DNA from: Cannabis sativa
Lineage: Eukaryota > Streptophyta > Magnoliopsida > Rosales > Cannabaceae
Length of the DNA: 64,000 nucleotides
NCBI RefSeq assembly: GCF_029168945.1
Contig: NC_083604.1
Coordinates: 8,486,812 to 8,550,811, forward strand
Direction: 5' to 3'
Below are positions 54,582 through 64,000 of this stretch, piece after piece; position 1 is the first letter of the stretch; each line of letters starts with the position of its first letter. The notes under the pieces are model-generated. The model worked only from the letters and a program-made list of their open reading frames with translations, was not told the origin of the DNA and did no database searches. The position numbers were made by a program, and so were the translations under genes.

Positions 54582-55755
54582 GTGAAAAATACATGCCAGA
54601 GATAAAGTAATCAAAATTAAGATACCATCAAATTTTATGAGGATTAAGAATTCTTGGTTCAAGTCATTCGAATGGACTGAACTAGAGTTCTTTATCTTAT
54701 TCTCATAATTCTGATAAGCTATACCTATCCATGTGAATGGTTAGATTTGCTTTTCAGTAGTGTTCTTAAGTACCTATCACAATTATCAACCTAATGAAGA
54801 TGGGTATAGAATTTTAAAATTCCCCCACTCAATTAAGGTAGTGTGAAACTTTATCAAAGAACTTTCAAAGGTATCAAACTTTACTTACAACAGTAAAACA
54901 AAATGGAACATACAATCAAGATCAAGAATTTATATTGATAATAGCTGACTCACTATATTACTTCCATGTTTAAAGAAGATATGTGTTACACAGGGAATTG
55001 TGGAATAGACTCCACCCCTAAGAATATACATATAGGGTACTATGGATAACCTCCATCCCTAAGTATATAGAGATTATGATCTACCCTTAAAGGTTGTAAA
55101 GATCATGATTCTCATAGTGTGATAGAGTTTATGTGGAGTTGAATACTATCCAGAGTTCATTAGATATAAAAGATCATTGAACTGCATAGTTTTCTTAACT
55201 TTTCTCCACCCCTATCAGATCATAAGATCCTTTTATTAAACAAATTCTTAATAATTGTATGAGAATTAACAATTATTGATAAACATAGAAATAATTTCTA
55301 GGGTTTATTTAATATAACTCTATGAAGAGTTGTAAATATTATAGAATTTGCATCAATAATAAAAACACTTACACATACAAACATATAAATATAATGTGGT
55401 AATTGTTGATGAAGATAAAATAAATGAAGCTCAATCTCATAATTTGCAATGGTGATTTCGAAAATAAAGAATACTTTATTAATAATAAAATAAAAAATGT
55501 ATTGCAACAATATGAGAAAAACAGGGATAAATATCCCTAACTAAAATTTGAAATCCAAATTGTCTTTAAACTAAAACAATTAATTCAAAAATAAATTGAA
55601 GAGCTTCATCTTCATCTGAACGATTTCACCCTTGGTCCAGCTTGCTGATCCAACTCATCTGAGTTCAAGTAGCTTGGCCTATAAGAAGAGGAAAACAAAT
55701 AAACAAAGTTAGTCCAGAATCATAAATCCAATTGGATAATAATTCACTAAAACTC

Positions 55756-56624
55756 TTAAAGTTTATAAATGGAAATACCTTGTTTCTTTGCAAGAAGTTT
55801 AGGACACTGAGGTTTCCAATGACCTTTCTCATTGCAGTGGAAACACTTTCCTTTAAGTGTAGCATCACCAGAAGGAGCAACCTTTTTATTCTTCATGGCT
55901 TTAGTTCGCTTCTTGGTGTTGTTCCACTTCCTCTTCGATTTGGGCTTTGAAGCAGAGGCAACATTTGCTTCAGGTTTCATCGTCCCATTACCATTCCCAG
56001 GATTATGAGGTTTACTCCCTTTCTTCTTGGGTCCTCCAATCAAATTTTCATATGTTTAAAGGTCATTGACTAATTCATGAAAATCAATTTCCTTCTTATT
56101 CATGACATAATTTGATGTGTATGGTAGAAATGCTGGAGTCAGGCTATTCAAGATAAGACTTACTTGAGTAGCACTGTCCATTTCAGCACCATGATCCTGG
56201 GCTTCTTGGAAATAACTTGACATGAGGAGAACATGGTCACACACGTTTTGATGAGGTTCCATCCGTGTATTAATGTACTTCTTAGTCGCGTCAAAGCGTG
56301 ACTGAAGTGATGCCTTACCGAATAGCTCATTTAACTTCGTCATAACTTCAACAGCCTTCTCGGTTTTAGAAAACCGAGTTTTGAGGGTGTCAACCATGCT
56401 AGAAAGCATAAAGTATAGAGCTTTGTCATTTGCTTTCTGCCAACGCTCATACTTTTCTTTCACAGCTTTGGAAGCATTGTCCCCAGACACTTCAGATGAC
56501 GACTCAGTTAAAACAAACAAGGCACTTTCTCCTATGAGAGCAATATTAATGTTCTCATTCCACTTATTAAAGTTAGATCCATTCAGCTTGTTTTTCAGTC
56601 AACAGTGATAACATGGGATTCATT
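55756..56624 (-). pseudogene. Copia gag remnant (UBN2-like plus zinc knuckle)
   Basis: Probable start at ATG near 56624 (MNPMLSLLTEK), then a frameshift into KLNGSNFNKWNENINIAL. The main frame (56520-56059) is typical Copia gag, ending VNDL at TAA 56056-56058, after which TYENL continues in frame. The family usually has Gln here. The second piece ends with a CCHC zinc knuckle CFHCNEKGHWKPQCP. With one frameshift and one nonsense codon it cannot make full-length gag. Confidence 0.85.
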
Positions 56625-56639
56625 TTGATAATACAGGAT

Positions 56640-59600
56640 ACTACAAAATAATAGAAATTAACAAATAGAAATTAATAATGGTTCAACACAAAATTAATTC
56701 AGAAATTATAAGCACATAGCAAGTAGGAATGATATGAGAAAATACTTAAAAATTCAATCCTAAATAATTTCCAAGGTTTTTCAACAAACTGATATCAGTG
56801 TCCCGTTTAGGCGAGAGTCAAAGCTACCATCCATTGAATAGAGTTGTCAGCTCATCTAAAATGTTAAACATTCTAGCAACCTTTTATTCGATCAAGATTG
56901 GAATCCAGCGTTGTCCCGTTTAGGCGAGAGTCAAGGCTATTCTATCTTATGAGCTTCTACCATTATTTCGCAATTTGCAAGTCAAATATGGTCGCCACCA
57001 TTAGGGTGATCTATACCATATAAAACACTTACAAACCACTTATCATGCGAGATTAAACGGTGCGAAATTGCTAATGAACGTTCCTCCATTAGGGAGGATT
57101 ACTCACTAAAACAAACGCGGTGTAAAACCCACAATGGAGATCGAATATCTTAATAATAATAAAGCTCATTCTTTAAAATGTATTTTCTTTATTATTATAA
57201 TAAATAAATTCTCAATTAAATTCAAAATTTAGAATTGAAATTCAAAAAATAAGAATTTAATATAATATTTATAAAATTATACTTAGATGGTGATTGAAAT
57301 AAAATAAATTATTTCCATCTTAGTAATAATCTTAAATATAAATATTAAGGAAATTAATTTAAGTTGAATTAAATTAAATAATTAGCAACTTAAAAATTTC
57401 CTTTGAGAATATATTTATTGAGTTCGAAAATTTAAAGTATATAAAAAATACAATTTTCGAAAATAATAAAAATAGAAAAGAAATACTTCAAGCAAAAATA
57501 TCACCTATCTAGATTTTCTTTTGACTAATTAATTCAATTTCTAATATTATATATATATATATATATATTTTAAATTCATTTATTTTAAATTAATCAATTA
57601 AATGAAAAAATCATTGATTGTAGTTGGTCCAAGAATTAATTAAAATAAATAATTAATTTACAACTCAATCTATTTTTCAAAAAAAAAAATTTGAAAATAT
57701 TGCATAAATAAAATGCCATTTTTCGAAATTGATTAAGAAAATAAAGAAAAAAATATACATTGAAAATTATTTAAATTTAAGTTGAAAAATTAAATTTCAA
57801 CTTAAAAATAATTTTCTATTTAATTAAGTGTCATGAAAAATCAATAAATATTCAAGTATCATGATTAAAATCAACTTAGATATTTAGATTTTTCAAGTTA
57901 ATTAAATGTATTAAATTCAAGAAATAATAATTAAGTGTAGGGAAGACTTAATTATTAATTTCTAGTTTAACACAAGAAAAAATATACTTAATTAAAATTG
58001 TACCAAAATTAATTATTTAAATAATTAATTTCACAAAGTATAATATTTTCCTATTTAAATATTAGAAATAATAAGTAGTCTAGAAATTACTATCTAGAAA
58101 ATATCATATTTGACTAAGTATTTTTTCAAAAATTTGAAAAAAGATCTAATTTAAGTTATATAGAAAAAATCTAAAACTTAAATATTTTCAAATTTAGATT
58201 TAATTAAATATCAAAAATTAAGTTGTAACCACTTAATTTTGAAGATATCTTTTAAAGTTAATATTCGAAAAGATATTAACCAAAAAAAATATCTAAAATA
58301 TTCCATTTTAAGTTAATATTCGAAAAGATATTAACTTAAAAAATATCTTAAGAATCTTTAATAACTAATGCCTAGGATCCCTCAACTTGATTTAAAATTT
58401 AAATCAAATATTCAAATTTAAGTTAGATAAGAAAAATCAGTTGTTACAACTAATTTATAACTGAAATAGGAATATTTAATTAAATAAGCTCCAGAAAGGA
58501 TCTAGTTAGTTAAAATTCTATATTTAATTAAATACAAGAAAAATACAAATAGTTTGTCTAGAATTAATATCTAAACTAAAAGTCTTTTTCTTAAAATTAA
58601 CTTTAAAATATTAAAATGAAAATAAATTTCATATATTTTAAAAGTTAATTATGTTGCTAATTCAATTTTATTAGGTCAAACTAATATAATTAACCTAGTA
58701 CAGTTATTTAAATCAGGCAAATGGGCCTTCACAATTGGGGTAGTTCATGTGAGGGGGTGCTGGGTTCAGTATGTCGTACCCACTTCTATGGCTCCCAACT
58801 CTCACACAAGGCCCAAAAGAGAGGAATTTAACCTTAAAATAAATAACTGTTATTAATTGAATAGGTCCAATAACTAAATGGACCTAAATAAAATCTATCA
58901 TGGTGTGACATTTTATTTAGCAACAACCTATATGCATCTATATAGTAAAATAAACACATAGGCTCACACAGGCACACTTTGGATGGATCCTATCATGTTG
59001 CTAGGTCATACACAGATGAAAGAAGATTGTAAAATTTTACCTGTTACAAATTATTAACTTGACCAAGGGAGCCATCAGATCATTAGATCTGGCAAAAAGT
59101 AAACATGGCTATTTGCAATCAAGTAATAATAGGTTTTGAAAACTTACACACAAGCTAAAACCACATACTCCTGCAACAAGGTTAGCTGGATAGTTGGAAG
59201 TAGGATTTATTTAATTTTAAATAAATAGATTTCGAAATTAATAATTAAAAAAATTTAAAAAAAAATTAATTTTTGAAAAAATAAAAAAAATAAAAATATT
59301 TATTTTCGAAATTAAAAAAAATTAATTTAAATTTCGAAATTATTTAAAAAAAATATTTAAAATTAAACCTACTATTTTGAAAAAATTAGGTTTCAACTAA
59401 CCTAAATATCATTTCAAAATTTGCTAACTACTTTTAAAATTTAAATGTTATTTTATAAATAAAAATTAGAAAAGACAAAATAAAATATCTTTTTCAAATT
59501 TTAAATTTAATTTAAATAGATAAAATAACAAAATTTAAAAGTTAGCAAAATATCTTACATCTATTTAAAATTACATGATTATAATAGTTATCTTATTTTA

Positions 59601-60215
59601 AATTTAAATAAGGTCAAATTATTTAAAAAAGATTTAATTTAAAAATATTTAAAATCTGACCTTAAATTTAAAATAAGATAAGATATAATCAAATTTAAAA
59701 ATAAGATAGATAATTAAGCAATAAGATAGATATTTACTATTTTAAAATTCAAATTACACTAATATCTTGAATTAAATTTAAAAAATATTAAATTAATTCA
59801 TAATGATAATTAGAATTGAATTAGGAATAGTAAATCTATTAATACAAAACTACACAAAAAATCGGAAGTTAATTCCATGAAAAAGCATGAAAAATCGAAG
59901 AAAAACGAAAAAATTGTGAGTTGTACGGATAGTTTTCGCGATCGCAGGAAAATTTCAGCACAACTCCGATTTTTCCGAATCTTCAAAAAATCATAACTAA
60001 TTCAAATTAAATCGAAATTGAGTTCTGTAAAAAGGTAACTTGCTTAATTTTTTCCATACTATCCAATAAAAATAATTCCAGAAACAGAATCGCAATTACT
60101 TTTCACGAAAATTTACAAACATCAATAATTCATCAAATAACACTCAATACAACATGATACCATCCAAAAACAAACGAACAACCGTTTTAAAGTCCAAATT
60201 TCTTGGAAGTAAATC
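56640..60215 (-). other. AT-rich leader of the Copia-type element
   Basis: No protein-coding region was seen in about 3.6 kb. It has a 22-bp repeat (GTCCCGTTTAGGCGAGAGTC) at about 56800 and 56913, a near tandem duplication at 58250-58345 with TTAATATTCGAAAAGATATT, and long A/T-rich palindromic tracts. Confidence 0.6.
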
Positions 60216-60225
60216 AATTACCATG

Positions 60226-60237
60226 GCTCTGAGGCCA
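60226..60237 (-). other. Primer-binding site of the Copia-type element
   Basis: Minus strand TGGCCTCAGAGC lies two bases after the 5' LTR and matches the initiator-Met tRNA type TGGTATCAGAGC at 10 of 12 positions. Confidence 0.75.
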
Positions 60238-60239
60238 GT

Positions 60240-62162
60240 TGTTGGAAATATTTATTTTACCAGGATCTTAGATCTACTCACAAGTATGTTGTTTAAACAC
60301 CCTAAATATGAACTTTCTAAAACGATAAATTAAACACATATAAAGTTAAGAAAAACTTACATTGATGCAGCGGAATTAATGTTTCCTTCCACTCAGATCT
60401 CTAACCCTTGTATCCTTTCTGTAGCAGAGTATAATCAAGATCTGAGCCCAAATGTCCTTCTTCTTCAAGTTTGATCCTTCACAGTCTTCCAATCTATGAT
60501 TGAGTTACTGCTTGTTGTGTGTGGGCACTCACTCTTTCACTAGGGTCACGAAATTGATGAAGGGAAAAGAGAAGAGAGGGTTTCGGCCAGGTATAGAAAG
60601 TGGGGAAGGCTCAGTTTTTCTGAAGAGAGAAATTTCTGTCAGAAAGGCTTGTGAAAACTTGTGAAAGCATGTTATGTGACTGAGCCATCACTTTCTATTT
60701 ATAGGCAACTACTAAGTTTAGGTTAGGAATTATTTGGCATTAAAATAATGAAAATATTAATTTGAAATCCCACAATAAGTGGCCGACCATGGTGTTATAA
60801 TGGGCCTCACTTGATTTTACAGTTTTATCAAATTTTATCTCTATTTTCTCAAAAACGCCAATTTTCCAATTCTAACATTTTAAATGCCAAAACTAATTAT
60901 TTAATAACTAAAATAGATTATTAAATAATATTGTCATTTAATTTAATTATTAATTAGACATATAAAGTCCATTAATAAATAAATAAACCTAGAAACTCTT
61001 TTCTTTACAATTTCAGCCCTGCTTAGTGAAAATTCATAAAATTAGATATAGTCTAACTTTAGAATTATAATTGATCAATCACGAATCAATTAATGAGTCT
61101 TACAAGCAGAATGTTCTCAACTAGAATGGGGACCATGGATCTATATGCTGAGCTTCCAATAAGTGAACCAAATTTACCAAGTAAATTCCTACTTATTAAT
61201 TCTTCGTTGAATCCACTCTTAGAACTTAGAATTGCACTCTCAGACTTATATAGAGCATATTGTATGTTCCACGATAACAATATGCTATCTCATTTAACCA
61301 TTGTTATAATCTTATTGTGATTTAAAGATCCTCTATATAGATGATCTACATCGAGATGGGATTTCTTTACCGTTCTCACCCCTCAATGTATTTTGCCCCT
61401 TAAAACACTTAGCTACCTGTAAATGGTGTTTAGTGATCTAATAATTAGTCAATTAAACAAGAGCTCATCCATTTACTTCTATTTGCTAAGCTCGAAGGGA
61501 ATCATCACTTGACTTCTATACACCAGTAGAAGCTATAGATTCCATATTTATGTTCAGCACTCCCACTCAATCATACTATCATGTTCCCAAAATATACGTA
61601 TCACCCTGACCCAAAAGTAGGCTTAACTAATAAATCTAAGAACATGAATAACACTCCTGAGTTGAGCCTAAGCATATCAGGATTTAGGTTCTTTTAATCT
61701 TAAGATCAACTACTGATATTGACTTGGAATGATATGTATAACGGTAAGTTTGTAATATCTTAAATTAGTTGCAATATCGGTCCAGTCCAATGTATACTCC
61801 ATACATTCGTAACTAGTATACTTTACTAATGTCCTGGAAAGAACATAACACTTACTCCAAGTGTAAGTATACATCATCGCTGATTATCACATTAGTGTAA
61901 ATCCAATAACACTGATGAAACAGGGACCAAGTCTTTTGATTCATATGATCACAATCACATTCCACTGTGTTGACGATACTGTAGTTGTGAATAAACATAT
62001 GATCTGGATTTAACTGATTTTGTGTGTATGAATGTAATAAACATATTAAACATATTAAACCATTAGCATGTAAAATTCATGCAAACATCAATCACTTCAA
62101 ATTTCTTATATTGATAACTAATCAGATTGTAAAGAGTTTTATTTAGGGCATAAAACCCAACA
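60240..62162 (-). repeat. 5' LTR of the Copia-type element
   Basis: 1923 bp, the pair of 52005-53927. Ends at the ACTTG target duplication. Confidence 0.92.
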
Positions 62163-62167
62163 ACTTG

Positions 62168-62275
62168 AACAAGCTAGATCGTAAGGGAGATGTGTGTGCC
62201 CCTCTAGCCTAGCATTCGCAAATGATGAATTTTTCCATCACCTTCATAGAAGAAGATGTCAGGCATGTGCACTTT
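62168..62275 (+). pseudogene. Continuation of the Gypsy element (protease-side linker)
   Basis: Reads ITFIEEDVRHVHF, the block just before the aspartic protease in plant Gypsy polyproteins, in plus orientation. It is the continuation of the gag region broken at 52000 and is itself broken at 62276. Confidence 0.65.
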
Positions 62276-63220
62276 TGTTCGAATTTATGCCCTAAAAGCA
62301 AGTAATTAATGAATTATATATTAGAGAATATATGAAATACAATTATAAGATAAATGATGCATTAATTATAATTGTATAATTATTAAATATCTAAAAATTC
62401 CTTATTCATATGGAGAAGGTATAATCTTGTAAAGACGTACAAGAGAATTAAGATTATACAATATGAATAAAATAAGTCAGCAGTGTATTAAAGTAATGAG
62501 AATCTTTAATATAGAACTGTTAAGTACGGTTTACTATACACTATACTTCTAGTGTGTATGATTTTGATTAGATCACATATGTGGATAGATATGTAGTAAT
62601 AATGTTGTGTATAATTTTATTATGCATAACTATAACAATATGTCATAAACATCTTTCATTAATGTGTCGTTTACCATGAAAGAATTATTCATATCACAAT
62701 AATGAACTTTAGTAGATCAGCCTGAATCTTGAGTATACGTGAACTCCTATTTGTGTTCATTGAGTTCTTTGATTCACTCCTTAAAGTTTCTCAGAGAAAA
62801 TAATTCTTACAACTTTTATTTTGGGAGCTTAATAACATGAGTGACTGTGAACATGTTATACAATAGTAGAATCCAAGCTTGCCTAATGGATCGAATATTA
62901 GTTCTCTTATAGTGTTAATTCTTGGAGTGATAACAGTTGGATCCAAATCTATAATAAGTTATAGATAACTGTTTACATTGAGTTAATGGTACATAAGAAA
63001 TCAAGAGAATTAGAAGGGTAAAATGGTATTTTGACCAATTCTAATTATGAACTAATAATTGAAGGGTGAACTACTTATATTGGTTATACCAATGGACTAC
63101 TAGTAAGAATTCTGTAAATATAATTCTATATTATCAAAGAGTGCAATTCCATATTTATAGTGGAATAATAATAGAATTAATAAACTTGATTATTCTATTG
63201 ATGAGATCGATAATAATTAA

Positions 63221-63612
63221 GGGTGTGATTGGTTTAGGATTTGAAAACTATTTTATGTTTTTGAAAATTAAAATGGTGGGGGTCCACATAAGAATTCTTG
63301 ACTGGTTGAGTGTTTTTAAAAACAAAATTTGAATACTATTTTGAGTTTTAGGCTAAAAAATGAAAACACCATTTTTATGTTTTTTTTTGTTTTCAAATCA
63401 TTGAATCCAAAAACTCTCTAATTATTCTCTTACCTTTTTATTTTGAGATTCCCAACCAATCACATATTCACTTTTTTAAAAATCAAAAAATTAAATCACA
63501 CTACAACTAATCACATATTTAAAAACGAATTTTCACTTACAAAATTTAAATTTTTGTTTCCAAAACACATTTTTAAAAAACACAATTTTTGAATCACAAA
63601 CCAATCAAACCC
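63221..63612. mobile_element. Tourist-like MITE
   Basis: TIRs GGGTGTGATTGGTTTAGGAT and (reverse complement) GGGTTTGATTGGTTTGTGAT, with flanking TAA (63218-63220) and TTA (63613-63615), the usual 3-bp target type. The interior has inverted TTTTGAAAAC-type blocks. Confidence 0.7.
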
Positions 63613-63925
63613 TTAGTGTTTATTGTAGCTTCAAAATATAGGTCCATGGCCCCCGAGTCACCTCTATACAACACTGTACATAGGAAGGTTTTATTTGATG
63701 AATGAATTTCGAGTGAGAATTAATTTTTATGAGAAATAAATTCTTAAGGGCAAAATAAAATTATTATTTTGATTACTTATGATAATTATGAATAATTTAA
63801 TTAATAGTATTTAACTATTTAGTTTTATTGATTAAAACTAAATTAATTAGTTAAATATAATATTATTCCTAAATAATATTAAAGAGAGAAATATATTATT
63901 TTAGAGAAAATAATATTTATTTTAG

Positions 63926-64000
63926 GGTAATTTGCAGCATAACCTCCTTAAGTGGCCAGGTTTTCGCAACTAACCCCCAATTCTAAAATTTTGGTGGTAA
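63926..64000. mobile_element. Left end of a foldback MITE (cut by window edge)
   Basis: AGGGTAATTTGCAGCATAACC resembles the GAGTAATTTGCGGCAAAACTCC termini of the Mutator-type MITE at 13210-13791. The rest lies outside. Confidence 0.45.

Larger units (their letters stand above)
52005..62162 (-). mobile_element. 10.16-kb Copia-type LTR element lacking an intact pol
   Basis: Two 1923-bp LTRs, each running TGTTGGAAATATTT to AAACCCAACA on plus, flanked by ACTTG (52000-52004 and 62163-62167). It is oriented on minus: 5' LTR on the right, then a Met-tRNA-like PBS, an AT-rich leader of about 3.6 kb, a gag remnant, about 1.8 kb with no clear coding, and a PPT. The LTRs differ at roughly two dozen positions by eye, so the insertion is fairly recent. 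Absence of protease, integrase and RT-RNase H domains makes it a non-autonomous, gag-bearing type (LARD/TR-GAG-like). Confidence 0.92.
62276..64000 (+). mobile_element. Start of another Copia-type LTR (runs off window)
   Basis: Begins TGTTCGAATTTATGCCCTAA, resembling the plus-oriented start (TGTTGGGTTTTATGCCC) of the Copia LTRs in this window, right after Gypsy coding sequence. A GGTCCATGG block (63642-63650) also has counterparts in the reverse complement of those LTRs. The end and any TSD are outside the window. Confidence 0.6.

Noticed and set aside
52005..62162. An endogenous pararetrovirus
   Set aside because: True LTRs, 5-bp TSD, PBS, PPT and Copia-type gag are present; there is no movement protein or coat-type region.
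62880..63332. 88-codon open frame at 63066-63332
   Set aside because: Spans LTR and MITE sequence with low-complexity composition; no domain.

Overview
This is a plant nuclear window. It has GT-AG and a few GC-AG introns, Copia, Gypsy, L1-type and Cassandra retroelements, many MITEs, an AT-rich background, and proteins that match flowering-plant families over their full length. The gene set (urease, cytosolic-type adenylate kinase, DHFR, DEAH4-type helicase, ankyrin-repeat protein) fits a eudicot. A rosid such as Cannabaceae is only a guess. There are no bacterial features and no CRISPR array.

Layout: 1-15.2 kb is a transposon graveyard. It holds hAT-like MITEs, a nearly intact but 5'-truncated L1 LINE on the minus strand (1.43-5.12 kb), a Gypsy-like solo LTR with a Copia solo LTR inside it (5.6-8.2 kb), a decayed plus-strand L1 LINE (8.6-12.1 kb) split by a complete Cassandra TRIM, and two foldback elements. 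15.2-24.3 kb is a gene island: an 18-exon urease gene (837 codons after splicing, all metal-centre residues present), a U5 snRNA gene with USE and TATA on the opposite strand, and a 6-exon adenylate kinase gene. 24.3-28.2 kb holds transposon debris, a long-TIR Mutator-like element and a solo LTR with a perfect target duplication. 28.27-29.21 kb is a two-exon DHFR gene that stops where the thymidylate synthase half of the usual plant bifunctional enzyme should begin. 29.2-33.0 kb is intergenic with two TSD-flanked MITEs. 33.08-37.76 kb is a 16-exon DEAH-box helicase (702 aa). 38.8-39.8 kb is a second truncated LINE of the first LINE's family. 41.4-45.2 kb is a 4-exon ankyrin-repeat gene with a MITE in an intron. 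45.4-48.8 kb is MITE and LTR debris.

From 48.8 kb to the end is a layered insertion stack. A degraded plus-strand Gypsy element is split by a young 10.16-kb minus-strand Copia-type element (52005-62162). That element has two 1923-bp LTRs, a 5-bp TSD, a Met-tRNA-like PBS and a PPT, but only a broken gag and no recognisable full pol. The Gypsy sequence resumes for about 110 bp and is broken again by the start of another Copia LTR, which itself carries a Tourist-like MITE and, at the window edge, the start of a foldback MITE.

The genes are independent single-copy-type loci and do not form an operon or pathway cluster. Coordinates of spliced genes were derived by hand from splice sites and reading-frame continuity. 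All five spliced genes close in frame. Homology statements come from remembered family features and no search was run.
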